A DNA stretch of 64,000 bases from Micrasema longulum (taxonomy: Eukaryota > Arthropoda > Insecta > Trichoptera > Brachycentridae), in the NCBI GenBank assembly GCA_022494885.1, contig JAGVSM010000188.1:102075-166074 (forward strand). The letters are read 5' to 3'. The notes below the pieces were generated by a model. The model had not been told where the DNA came from. It was given only the letters and a program-made list of their open reading frames with translations, and ran no database searches. Made by a program: the position numbers and the translations under genes. Below, one piece after another: positions 31,696 through 42,059 of this stretch (the first letter of the stretch is position 1; every line of letters begins with the position of its first letter).

Positions 31696-31884
31696 ATCTG
31701 CCTTAAATATCTGTTGGAAAAGGAAGCTTGTACAATACATGTAAATAATGCTCATATCAAACATGGTTCACAAAGTTACGATTTTCGGATTTTATGAAAA
31801 CAAGAGGACTCGTTACGACTCGAAAACGTTGCGTAATTTTTGGATAAATGAACATTAAATAGTTAATTTTCACTATCTGTAAAT

Positions 31885-32534
31885 GACTTTAAATGCTCTT
31901 CTTAATGCTTGGCAATCGCGATGGGAATCTTCCTCTTCAGGGAGGGTTACCTTTCTTTTTTTTCCTTCAATCCGCCAGCGCTTAGAATCTTCTTGGGTTA
32001 TCCCCGATCACTGGACTACGCAGTTTTTATCAGGTCATGGTAAATTTAATCAAAAAATATTTGTTTTTAATATTGTTGACTCTCCTTCGTGCTGCTGCGG
32101 ATATCCTAACCAATCTTCTGAACACATCCTGTGGTCTTGTCCCTTTCCCCTTCTCTATGATTACCGAATGGAGCTTCTCGCTACTATCCGTGGCCCTGTT
32201 ATAGGTCCTGTCGGATATATAGATCTGGTGGCTTCTAGAAAGAATTTCAAGGCTTTTAAAAAGTTTTGTAATCATTTCGGCGAATTGATTATGTCCAATC
32301 AATTTAATCCCAGTCAGTGAAGAATTCACTTCCCTCTCTTCTCAATCCAATGAAGTACATATTATGTACTTCTGGATTACTTTCTTTCAACACAAAGATG
32401 CTAAGACTACCAGATTTCAGAGAGCTCCTTCGGGCAGCTTTTCTCGTTTGACAACGAGCAAATTTTCCGTGTATGTGGGCACCGCCAAGGAGACTTATGT
32501 CCTCAGATGCGGTGTGCGGTATGTGGTGGGTAAG
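31885..32534 (+). mobile_element. R1-clade LINE, 5'-truncated, 12-bp duplication
   Basis: CTATCTGTAAAT flanks the insert exactly (31873-31884 and 32535-32546). The frame to 32320 carries the R1-clade C-terminal pattern: WQSRWESS, GRVTFLFFPS, IPDHWTTQFLSGHGKFNQK, then a CCCG...HILWSC zinc-knuckle-like motif. The 215-bp 3'UTR ends in GTGGTGGGTAAG with no poly(A), as in R1-type elements. The frame is open from the breakpoint, so the insertion is fairly recent. The first ATG of the open frame is flanking DNA, not element DNA. Confidence 0.85.
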
Positions 32535-32549
32535 CTATCTGTAAATTTG

Positions 32550-33270
32550 TTATTTGGAAATGTCTGACTTATAAACTGGGAGATTGAATTTTATATTTGT
32601 CTGGGTAATTCTTCGTTAAGCCTGTTACATAAATATCATCACATAGTTTTCAAAGATAATCCTAAACCAACAGATCAGGCTTGGTTTACGGTTAAAACAA
32701 TAGATTTATATAATTTTTCACCATCGTTATTTTACATTCAGCGTCTAATGGTGCATAGAGGACTGCATTTATATATCTATCTCAGCATATCTTGATTTTT
32801 TTGTTAAGTATAAAAGCACAATACGAAAAATAAGATATATCTATCGCAGCAATTCTTTTTTTTGTTAAGTACTAAGGTTCAAAAGCACAATACGAAAGAT
32901 AAAGATATTTTGATAATAACTTAGAGAATTTAAAGGTAATTTATTATTCACAGGTCTGCTTTCATAATTTATTATTTAATAATTCATTTCATCTTAAGGT
33001 TATTTATCAATTTTTTTTATTACATCGTCAGTTTTCTGTCGAATATACATTTTATTTTATTACTTTAAAAGAAATTTATTTCGCATTTATATTTTTTTCT
33101 TCTTTTTGTTAAATTAATGTTTGTTACACATTGCATGCAGTGAACGGTAACGGTTATAAAGGGTGACGGGTCTAGCAACATTACATATTTTCTACGTCTG
33201 TGCGTCTAGTTGTCTGTCGCAGTTCCATTATAAAATAAATCAAAAAACAAATAAAGTGAGATGATCAGTC
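32550..33270. other. No gene seen
   Basis: AT-rich DNA. A segment CTATCTCAGCATATCTTGAT / CTATCGCAGCAATTCTT repeated near 32778 and 32838 suggests a small local duplication. Confidence 0.3.
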
Positions 33271-33274
33271 TATA

Positions 33275-33480
33275 ACGGTGTTTTTCAACCTGTAAGTCAC
33301 GACCCCCTGGAGGGTGGCGGACCCAAGCACGGCAACAGTAGCTCAATCACAAATAACTATTGACGTGCTAAGAAGCGACGTGATAACAGTTTCTCACCAT
33401 GGTTGTTTATCGCATTCGCGGTCACAATGGAACATCCGCGAACACCTAATATTTTGGATTATACAATCCTGCTGCGCAAT
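33275..33480 (+). mobile_element. Possible hAT-type terminus
   Basis: GTGTTTTTCAACCTGTAAGTC followed by ACGACCCCC resembles the TTTTCAACC...CGACCCC subterminal pattern of some hAT transposons. The opposite end was not found and no transposase frame is visible. The open frame 33314-33637 is not supported as a gene. Confidence 0.3.
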
Positions 33481-33639
33481 CACATATTTGAATTTCACCG
33501 GTGTTAATATGAAAAATATTCGAAAACCGCTATATTTATTTACTTATTTATTATTTATCATGCTATTTCTTGCATTTAGCCGGCGGTTGGCAAGCCAAAT
33601 GTCAAAAAAAGCAGTCGCCATGGTAATTGTAATTTAATT

Positions 33640-34300
33640 TTTTACTTTTTTGTATTAGATACTCCTTACTATTTTGCAAATTATTTTTTTATTACTTCGA
33701 TGGCTTACGCCTTTCAAGAGTATAAAATAATATTGAAAAACAATTCAAATGAAACAAAACACCTGATCACAGTATAAAATATATAGATACATGAAATAAA
33801 ATCAGCAGAAAATAAGGAAATAACAAAGAAAAATGAAAGAAGAAATTATAACATAGGTATGCAGCAAATTAACAATAAATAAAGGGTTTAAATAGAAAAA
33901 AAGTATTAAAGTAACAGAAGCGATGTATCATAGCAGAAACAGTGAAATAAATATAACACTTTTATAATTTAGGAAAGAAGTGATAAAAGAGTAATGATTT
34001 TAATTGGTATAAAAATAAATGAAATAAATCTAAGTTTCCATGTTTGTTTGCTAACATGTGGAAAAATATGATGTATTCTTTTATACAGAAAACGACGACT
34101 TTTTGCCAATGAACTGTATTTATTTACGAGGAAAACAATAAACAAACCGACGCGAGCGTTGACTTAGAGATTTCACACGCGTTAACTTATGACTGCGATA
34201 ACTTAAGTATAGTCATTATTGTTCATTGTGATCGCTTAAATGCTTAGCATGTTTTTAAACACGTCAATGGTTATATGTGATTGAGCTACACGAAGGATTC
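33640..34300. other. No gene seen
   Basis: A-rich intergenic DNA without recognisable repeats. Confidence 0.3.
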
Positions 34301-34523
34301 AAAACAGACATCCTGGGGAGGGTGGAGATAGCACCAGATACTGAGAAATCTGGCGCAACCTCCCTAAGACCTTAACTTTTGTATTTCTCATGACAGCGAC
34401 CCCCCGACCTCCACAGACAAGGCAAAAGCTACTGCTGGAGGGGGGAAGTATTGGCGAGCTATTTTTCTACTAGCAACGGTATTTGAAAATGTTAAAAAAC
34501 TCTGGTCTAAAACTTCAGGAGCC

Positions 34524-34690
34524 AGCTTTCCCACCACATACCTCACATCGCTAAAGACTTAAGTTTGCTTGGTGAAAAGAAAAAATGTTTGTTGCCGAAT
34601 GTGAAAACCTGCCGAAGGAGCTCTCTAGCCTTGTCATCTTTTTGCTGACAAAAAATAATCCCGAAGTACATAATAATATCTACTGGTTTC
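34524..34690 (-). mobile_element. R1-clade LINE 3'UTR fragment
   Basis: CTTTCCCACCACATACCTCA is the inverse of the family 3' end, and it continues as in 44111-44280. It is truncated before the coding region. No matching flanks were found. Confidence 0.55.
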
Positions 34691-34799
34691 ATAATGAAAC
34701 TATATTTTTTTTATTGAAAAAATGTCTCAACAGAGACGACGGATATAACTTGTATACATATATATATATATATAGATTTACAGTGCTTATGACTTGAAT

Positions 34800-35500
34800 T
34801 CACCATTTCACCTTATGTTTGTGGTTTACACATAAACACAATTTTTGGAATTTGTAGGTAGATAATATCTAGTCAATGCACGCGTACTTTCACATCATTT
34901 GATACTTACTCATAGGCGACATCTACTGTTTTTTTGGTGAAGTTTTTTTAAATAGTATTTTTTTTTATGCCATCGAGGTTGTGACTAAAACTAATACGAA
35001 TCTGATTGTTTTTTTGCTGTTGTAATATGTATCTTTATATGAATAAATAAATACATGTTTTATTTTCTTACATACATTTTTGTTCAAGTATGATTGGGAA
35101 TCCTTGATAACAATTTATAACGATTGCACGAGACTATAAATTCTCTTCTCACCCTGTTAAAATCAATTAGTTATACTGGAGTGAAATAGGGCACTTAATT
35201 TCACCTCATAACTGCCAAGATACTATAGTGCCTTATAAACCATTTTGTGCGAGTGAACGGAAACGGATGAACTTTTTTTAATATGTAACTGAGCTTTTTT
35301 TGCGGCACTAAACCAGGTGAACAAACATTTTTGATTTAGCAATCCACGCTTATGAAGATGGTTTCTGCTGTCCATAAAAAAACTTATTTAAATGAGTAAA
35401 AGTCTTGTATGTTTACTGTAGAAAAAGTTTATTAACAAAAATAAATAAATAATAATTTATTCATGTGGAACACAAACGATGTATAATGGAGACTTTAATT
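34800..35500. other. No gene seen
   Basis: AT-rich DNA downstream of the cuticle gene. An ATGAATAAATAAATAC tail near 35040 may be a LINE 3' end. Confidence 0.3.
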
Positions 35501-35528
35501 TATTTACGTAAATAAATAAAAGTTTCGT

Positions 35529-35534
35529 TTTATT
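35529..35534 (-). promoter_or_regulatory. Poly(A) signal AATAAA
   Basis: On the minus strand, AATAAA begins 46 nt after the cuticle protein stop codon, a suitable position for 3' end formation. Confidence 0.6.
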
Positions 35535-35579
35535 GATGATTGGAAAATAACAAGTGCATTTGGAGTGACACTTATGATC

Positions 35580-35993
35580 TTAATAGTGGGAGTAGGCGGA
35601 CACAGCGGGGTATCCGGAATAGGCGACTGGAACTCCGGATGTGTATGCGACCGGAGATCCGGCGCCATATGCGAGCTGAGATCCCGCTGTGTAGGCGAGG
35701 GGAGATCCGGCGGTGTAAGCGAGGGGGGACCCAGCGGTGTATGCGAGAGGGGATCCAGCGTATGCGAGCGGAGATCCGGCGGTGTATGCGAGAGGAGATC
35801 CCGCGGTGTATGCGAGGGGAGATCCGACGGTCTTGACCACCTGGGTGCTGTAGGCGGACACAGCGGGGTATGCGGAGTAGGCAGATACTGCCGGGACAGC
35901 GGAGTAGGCGGACAAGGCGGGGTAGCCGGAGTACGCCACGTGGGATACGGAAGGCTTGGCGGCGCACACGGCCACGAGGGCAGCGAAGAACAG
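35580..35993 (-). CDS. Low-complexity cuticle protein, exon 2
   Basis: This encodes residues 5-141 of a secreted structural protein of the insect exoskeleton. With exon 1 the N-terminus is MFKI followed by LFFAALVAVCAA and a KPS start of the mature chain, a clear signal peptide. Next come YPALSAYS / VPAVSAYS / YPAVSAYS units, then TQVVKTV, then eight to nine copies of an octapeptide GSPLAYTA (variants GSQLAYGA, GSPVAYTS), and a closing YPAVSAYSHY that echoes the N-terminal units. There is no chitin-binding Rebers-Riddiford motif and almost no charge. Such Ala/Tyr/Ser-rich cuticle proteins are thought to bind matrix by tyrosine cross-links and hydrophobic packing. One octapeptide lacks a codon, in frame, consistent with slippage. 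The acceptor TTTTTTCAG precedes 35993. The region is GC-rich relative to its flanks. Antisense frames across the repeats are shadows. Confidence 0.9.
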   Translation of the reverse strand: MFFAALVAVCAAKPSVSHVAYSGYPALSAYSAVPAVSAYSAYPAVSAYSTQVVKTVGSPLAYTAGSPLAYTAGSPLAYAGSPLAYTAGSPLAYTAGSPLAYTAGSQLAYGAGSPVAYTSGVPVAYSGYPAVSAYSHY

Positions 35994-36976
35994 CTGAAAA
36001 AATAAAGTTAAAATTATTTTCAAATGAACACCATATTATGTAAATATTTCAATTTCAGAATTCTGAAGATTGTAAATTACTCACTCCGACTGAAAATTTC
36101 AAAAAAAGATACATCATAGAATTACTACTTTTTTTATATATATAAAGTAATTTTAATTATATAAGGTACAAAAAATGGAAAAATTTCATACAAATACCTA
36201 ACACAAAAAATAAGACAGCTAAATTGTCTATTTAACTAGTTATATTATATTTTCATTTTGTAAGTGCCTACTGGACTCATACAAATATATAAAAAAAATA
36301 AAACTCTACAAGAAAAATGAATAATGTAAATAATTTAGGAAAAAAATTAGATGATTTTTGTACTTGAAAATTAAATAAAAAACGCAAAGAAATAAATCAA
36401 ATTTTAGCTTTAATTATGAAATAAATAAAATATTTATTTTATAAAAATAAAAGAATTGATTAAACATGCAGCCAACAAGTGTCATTTAATATGTACATAA
36501 TTGAATATTTTTTTGAAATCGGCACATCTTTGAGAAGCGGTCAAGATCTTTCAGCTTAACGAATTTATGCTAATTTAAACCTTAGCCTTCTTAATGGAGT
36601 TGCTAGTGTATGGAAATAAAGACAAATTGAGATTGCTTTTTCTCAAGACAAAACAATAGTGAAACCAATTGAAAAATTAGTAAGTTCTTTTGAGTACAAA
36701 CCAAAACGAGCAGTCAATTATAGTGAAGTGTATTAAATTAAACTTAACTGTTTTAAACATAAATATATTACACTATTCTTTTTTTTTAAATATCGTTCAA
36801 AATAAACATAATATTTATTACTCATCTTTAAATTTGTTTGAATAATAACAAAAGAAAGAGAAAAAAAATCAACACAGTAATAATAATAATTGGCTAATTT
36901 ATATAACGCTTTGTAAGAAATTCCTTTAGGGGGGCTTTACAATTTTGTACCAATGAAAACTTAGGTTCTAACTGAG

Positions 36977-37281
36977 CTGGCACAACATATTATGCTAAAC
37001 GGAAGAAGTGGGATGCCAGTCGAGATGAACTGACTAGGACTGTAGATGATTCGCAAGTCTATAGGCAATTGGTTCCAGGCAAAGGGGCCGGCCAGCTACG
37101 GCTGCGCCGCGCCGCGCCGCGCTGGAGTTCCGACAAGTTTTCCTCTGCCCGAATCAAATGCATACTATCTACTGTACACGGGTGTATAAAACTGTATGAC
37201 TTATTATGCATGATTAAAGAAATTTTTTTTGGTCATTTGTCTGAAGAGCGTCGGGATTATTTAAAACAAATAGTGATGTAA
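36977..37281 (+). pseudogene. Unknown ORF inside the cuticle intron
   Basis: I do not recognise it. The frame is open for about 100 codons after a stop at 36974, with no ATG at its start. It reads YYAKRKKWDASRDELTRTVD, then VYRQLVPGKGAG and a very GC-rich Arg/Ala stretch, and ends HLSEERRDYLKQIVM. The composition is unlike the surrounding intron. It may be a fragment of a retroelement or a retrocopy; a host gene is unlikely. Confidence 0.3.
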
Positions 37282-37285
37282 TTTG

Positions 37286-37430
37286 ATTAACAACACTCTT
37301 ACGTAGGCAAAAAGGTCCATAACCTTTTGCCAGAATCGTGGATCTGATACTAAGTGAAGGGGTCAACACTGTTCTGGCATCGAGACAACACTATTACGTA
37401 GGCAAAAAGTTCCAGAATCGTGGAAAGACG
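37286..37430 (+). repeat. Local direct duplication
   Basis: ACAACACTCTTACGTAGGCA and CCAGAATCGTGG recur about 90 bp apart (37291 and 37384 starts). Downstream, 37450-37550 reads ERLIHAADWRFLLDVENKI in one frame, possibly the end of a retroelement polymerase. Confidence 0.4.
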
Positions 37431-37627
37431 GGAGTGTTGTCAAGTTGCGGAAGGTATTGACCTCACTCTTTCATGACATTGGTCGTAGGGAGTTAGAAAG
37501 GTTAATACATGCCGCGGATTGGAGATTCTTACTGGATGTCGAAAATAAAATATAAAAATAAGTAATAATTTTAAAAAGTATATACAGATGGCAATCATGA
37601 AGTTTCGCATTATAAATAAATTGTCTA

Positions 37628-37765
37628 TGTTTTATGAATGTATGTATGTGTATGCGCATGAATGTACGTACGTGTGTGTGTATGTACATGTGTATATGTG
37701 TGTGTATATATATATGTGTATATATGTGCATGTGTGTATATGTATATGTATCAAAATGTGTATAC
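37628..37765 (+). repeat. TATG/TGTG microsatellite
   Basis: Imperfect TATG, TGTG and TATA runs. The overlapping frames on both strands are repeat translations, not genes. Confidence 0.75.
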
Positions 37766-39397
37766 GAGTAAGTTTATATTTTATTAGTCTGTGCTCTCTA
37801 TTAATTTGTTAACTATTATCATATATAAGAATGTAATTGTCTAGGTTGGAACAGGTTATGTACCCTAGTTAGCTGGGCAAAGTGAACGTAAAATTGTATT
37901 TTTGATAAAAGGTGTAAATAAATAAATAATGGACATGGACTTTGATAACTGAATTCGATAAAAAACACAGTTTTTGCTACCATTTGTGTTTGCACTAAGG
38001 TCACGAGGAAGAATGACAATATCCGACAAAAGTTCTCCATATCTTTTTCCAAACTTACATTGAAAGTTGTTGATATGAATTAAATTAAATTAAAATCGCG
38101 ATTTATGAAATTGGAAAATTGAACTTTTTAAAAGTGTAATTCGTTTATTGACAAAAAAACGTTGCTTTTTTGTATGAGCGAAACCGACAGTAAGACCCAC
38201 GGTCTTAAAAATGGTTTTCGGGTATGTGGAGGAAATACTTTCACTGTATGACTTATTATGAAATAATTACAATCAATTTGAATTATTGTTTAACTTTAAA
38301 AATCGTTTCTCAAAACCATATACAAAGAATTATAAAATGGTATCAATAGATTAATTGCAATTTTTTAATATAAAAAAAACGCTTCTAAATTTTTCTGTCT
38401 AGTATGGACAAAACACTAATTATACTTATAAATATTAAGTCCTCATCAGGACATCCCGTGCCAATAAATTTGTTATTATAGTAATTATATTTTTACTAAC
38501 ATAATAAAAATATTTTCTAAATTATTTTGTAGAATGATTTTTTTAATGTTTTAAATGTTATTGTGTTCGTTCCGTATAATTCTGTAATTGCAGGTATGTT
38601 GCATGTGGAATTATACCGATAAATCTGTACAAATGGTATTTTTTTACGAGTGTTGAATTACTCAATAAAATAAAACAAACTAAATTAATTTGGATGAAGT
38701 ATACAGCGCGAATTAATAATCTAAATAAACGAATTGTATTACCTATGAAGAAGTTTAACAAAATAAAGGAAATATTCGTTTCACTAAATTACTAGTGAAG
38801 TCTTCTTTTTAAAATAATTTTTCAAAGCGCCTTCACAAAAATCATATTAAAGATGGAAGAACTTAAATTATAATAATAATTATTATAATTTGAATCTTGA
38901 ATTCAACCGAAACTATTTCAATAAAAAAAATATTTTAACAAAATAAAAAAATAAAAAACTATCAGTTTAAAAACTGACTGGAAAAAGTTTCGAAGTTATT
39001 CAATAAAATTGTATAGAATGTAAATTTAATTTCAAACAGCGAAATTTAATTAAACAAAATATATTTTTCATATGACCCTGGTAAACGCTTTAAACTTTGC
39101 GATACGCAAGTAATAAAAAAAGTTTATTAAACACAATGCTAAATGAACTTAAAAATTAAATGTAAAATCAAAAATGTAATAAAAAAAACGAAAAAACCTT
39201 GTCACCATAAATATCAAAGGAAAAAAATTCCATAGAATTGTATTACCTAAACTTTAAAAGAGTATAAGATTTTAAATGCTATTCTATGAATTATAATTAG
39301 GATATTAATAAATATTTTTTCAATATAGCTATCACTTTTCACTGATGTTGCATATAAAATTAAACCAATCACTTTTATTAATAGAAATTATACTTAC

Positions 39398-39409
39398 AAT
39401 CTTGAACAT
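39398..39409 (-). CDS. Cuticle protein exon 1 (MFKI)
   Basis: Four codons ATG TTC AAG ATT end exactly at a consensus donor GTAAGTA. Joined in phase 0 to exon 2 they complete a standard signal peptide. The ATG has ACC/AAC-type upstream context (CTCAACATG). A TATA box and initiator lie 47-80 nt upstream. This matches the common insect cuticle gene plan in which exon 1 encodes only the first few signal-peptide residues. The total product is 141 residues. Confidence 0.8.
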
Positions 39410-39452
39410 GTTGAGTGGAGGATTTGAGATTGTCAAGTGAAAGACAAAAGTC

Positions 39453-39489
39453 GAATGATAATATTTTCCAGGCGCTGAAGCCTTTTATA
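39453..39489 (-). promoter_or_regulatory. TATA box and initiator of the cuticle gene
   Basis: TATAAAAG (39489-39482) is followed 33 nt later by an initiator TCATTC with A at 39456. The implied 5'UTR is 47 nt. Strong TATA promoters are typical of stage-specific cuticle genes. Confidence 0.7.
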
Positions 39490-39609
39490 CTAAAAGAACT
39501 TCTTGGAAAACGAACAGTTGAAGATCGAAAAAAAACAAATGCTTGCGGAAGAATTTTCAACCACCTGATTTCGGCGCGAATTAGGAAACGAAACAACAAT
39601 GAAATATAA

Positions 39610-40080
39610 TTACTGTTATTATGCATACATAATTGTTTTAAAACGATAAGGTTCTTTAATTTTCGCTTTGTTCATGACATTACAGTGGCCTTATTACATA
39701 ACACGATATACTACATTATTAGTTTGACGTGTTCTGACTTGCTGTTTATCAATATTTTTTTGTTTTTTGTCATGACGAATTAATATCGGATATTATCTTA
39801 TAAACAGATTGATTAACATTTCGAATGTTAAATAAACGTACAATTATAAACGGTTTTCGATAGAAGCGTTATGTGGTAGGTACCGCACATAATGAATGGG
39901 ATAGATGAAGGTAAAGGCAAATCTATGCAGAAATGAATTAACTCATTTTTTAATTGCGTTCAAACATTAGTTTTGGTATTTTTGGCAAATTTTAGTGCAT
40001 TAAGCATTACTTTGATAAAATAAATATATTAAGAAAAATATAAATTATCGAATGATTTGGTGTTTATTTTGTGAAACACC
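39610..40080. other. Upstream region of the cuticle gene
   Basis: AT-rich, no gene. It could contain regulatory sites, but I cannot identify any specifically. Confidence 0.3.
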
Positions 40081-40140
40081 ATATTTAAACTTATACTATT
40101 AGAAATCAAACACTGATTTGAGTCTACTGAACACTTTGTT

Positions 40141-40321
40141 TTATAATAAAATAAAAAAAAAACAATTTTGTTTTTAACCACTTTACGTCAACCTTGATAA
40201 AGAAGCTTGTTTGCTTTGAAACCGGTCGGTGAAAAATAAAAATTAGTGGTTAAAAACAAAGTTGTTTTATTTATTTTATTATAATGAATAACCACAAAGT
40301 TAGTGATTCAAATATAAACTT
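40141..40321. mobile_element. Palindromic element carrying a hammerhead-like motif
   Basis: TTATAATAAAATAAA...TTTTTAACCAC on the left is mirrored at 40233-40284. The centre is a hammerhead-like motif. It is the same architecture as 23461-23612 with different arm sequence. Confidence 0.6.
40188..40232 (+). ncRNA. Hammerhead-like motif, decayed core
   Basis: Core TTGATAA in place of CTGANGA, then an extra A, stem II GAAGC/GCTTT (with one G-T pair) around TTGTTT, then GAAA, ACCGGT, and C at the cleavage position (GGTC). Stem I TCA-A-CC pairs with GGTGA leaving one bulged A. The fold is kept but the core changes should make it inactive. Confidence 0.55.
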
Positions 40322-40741
40322 TTTACTTTATTTTATTTTTAAAAATATATATTATTTATATAGATATTTTATTTTTTTTTCGTGACAATTGTTTCGCCTT
40401 GTTAGGGCATTTTCGTTTTTTTGATTCGTTTGAAAATAATTCCAAGTTGTGCGACGAATTGACTAATCTACACATTTTGTACATTGGGGGCATAAAAATA
40501 AAAGTAGGTTTGATTTGACAAATAGCAAATTTTGACTTCTGGTGAAACGGTTGGGAACATAAAGTGAAATTGATTACAACAGAGATAAGACATTACTTAA
40601 AGCATTAAGTATTTTTAAAATGCACACAAGGTCTATCTCCATTCTCGATCTTGTTTCTCCAATGAAGACAGATTAAGAGATTGCTCTATTTCAGTATTCA
40701 AGGAATAAAGTCTTGAAATAAAAAGCTTACATAAAAAATAG

Positions 40742-41190
40742 TAATCTTCGTCTTGTGGTGCCCTGTCACGTCCCCCCAACGTTGGCGATTACTTCAGCAA
40801 AAGCATCTTGGTCCTACGCTACTCTTATATTCCACAGCCAGGACAATTATTGGATGTACTCGCCATAATAAATCCTGATAAAAGATGACCAAAATGGTTT
40901 CCTGTTGCTTTCTCTGGTAGATTTTTCAGTCGGAAGGTTACCTTTCCTTAGCTGGTTGGTTCTGGTTTGGAGGCGCCAGAAACTTTTCTTTTCATTCCCT
41001 CGTTATCTGCTGTAATTACACCATTATGAGTGTGATCCCAATTCCTAGGGTTCACGTCGTGAACGCTAACGAGTAGAACTGGACTAGTCAGTAGTGTTGT
41101 CGGTGGAATGTAATTGGGCGTTCGCAGCATTTTATAGAATCACACCCTCCAGCAAGATGTGACTCACTGCAACCCTACTGACAGTTTGAA
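40742..41190 (-). mobile_element. SINE-C, near full-length
   Basis: The inverse matches 8052-8465 from CAGTAGGGTTGCAGTGAGTC through TCTGGCGCC to the CCAACGTTGGGG...CACCACAAGACGAA end. Both copies start at the same place, which supports a defined 5' end and hence a SINE rather than a truncated LINE. The 60-codon minus frame is part of it. Confidence 0.7.
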
Positions 41191-41288
41191 CCCCTTAATT
41201 TAATTTATATTTAAAACATTAACTTCGTGGTCAAACAATTCTATTAATATATTTTTTAATTTGGTATGTCACATTTTCCGGACTTTTA

Positions 41289-41330
41289 TATGTTTACCGG
41301 TTTCAAAACGTACACGTTTCTTTGTCAAGT
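41289..41330 (-). ncRNA. Decayed hammerhead-like motif
   Basis: Minus strand: TTGACAA-like core, AAACG/CGTTT stem II around TGTA, then GAAACCGGT. The core is mutated and stem I is not convincing. It is recognisable only by family similarity to 13621-13665. Confidence 0.4.
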
Positions 41331-41704
41331 TTCTTCGTTTGTTACAGTAGATGCTATTTTGCACTTGGGTATATTCATCACTAAGACAGCTTTATTTATT
41401 ATTTTTATAAACGTTATCTTGCCTTATCTTTTTTTTCCTTTCTTATGAAATATTAAAATCTAATTAATAAATTTACTTACGAATATTGTTAGTTAAACTA
41501 AAGTAAATATTGTATTTTGTTTTTTTTTCACACACACTTATTTTATAGGTTGGTTAGAAGATCGTCATTATCATTCCTTAACCGCACCTATTGGTGCTTA
41601 AGGCACTGCATTGGAACTTGTATTGTAGCGTATCTAGGTCATTTTATTACATTTAAGGTAAGTTGATGACGGTTACAATTCAGGTGCCAGTTTTTGAAAA
41701 ATAA

Positions 41705-41905
41705 AAAATTGCGATGCAGAAGCACCTTCGAAATCAACGTCTAGCATCCATTCTACCAGGAATCGAACCCAGAACCTCAAAACTTGCGTAGTGGTAAGCG
41801 AATGTGCCAACCACAACACAACGAGGTGGACTTAACTCCACTCGATTTATTTTCTTAGTATTTTTACCTTAGAGTAGCCACCGAGTCAAAAACGGTTTTT
41901 CATGG
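41705..41905 (-). mobile_element. SINE-A copy
   Basis: On the minus strand: GACTCGGTGGCTACTCTAAG, ATCGAGTGGAGTTAAGTCC, GTGTTGTGGTTGGCACATTC, and B-box GGGTTCGATTCC (about 41770-41759). It is one of the better-preserved tRNA-like cores. Confidence 0.6.
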
Positions 41906-42059
41906 TTCAGTTCTTTTTTTGGATAATAAACAAGTTCTCATATATAAATACGATAGGAAAATATCATACCGATAAAAGTATTTGAAACGGATTTAGAAAA
42001 ATTCAGTGTTTTTCCAAAATCAATATGGATATTGTGGAAAAATGTTTTCATTCATAATT

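Larger units (their letters stand above)
35994..39397 (-). other. Phase-0 intron of the cuticle gene
   Basis: Donor GTAAGTA at 39397-39391 and acceptor TTTTTTCAG ending at 35994 bound a 3404-bp intron. It contains an unknown plus-strand ORF (36977-37281), a local duplication (37286-37430), a TATG/TGTG microsatellite (37628-37765), and otherwise AT-rich DNA. Long first introns after a tiny signal-peptide exon are usual in insect cuticle genes. Confidence 0.75.
40083..40420 (+). mobile_element. Foldback-family arm interrupted by the hammerhead palindrome
   Basis: 40083-40140 and 40322-40420 follow the order of the left arm at 16389-16510 (ATTAGAAATCAAACACTGAT, then TTTATTTTATTTTT, then CGCCTTGTTAGGGCATTTTC). 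The middle is a separate palindromic element. Confidence 0.6.

Noticed and set aside
32030..32329. 99-codon minus ORF
   Set aside because: Antisense to the R1-clade polymerase end; the same artefact occurs at 44316-44633.
33314..33637. 107-codon plus ORF
   Set aside because: It begins within hAT-like terminal sequence and has no coherent domain; composition follows the local AT bias.
35540..36005. Plus- and minus-strand ORFs of 98-146 codons over the cuticle repeats
   Set aside because: Repetitive Arg/Gly/Ser translations of the minisatellite in wrong frames; the signal-peptide-bearing frame is the real one.
37471..37812. Opposing ORFs over 37471-37812
   Set aside because: Translations of a TATG/TGTG microsatellite (MHIYTHIYIH... 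and its complement).
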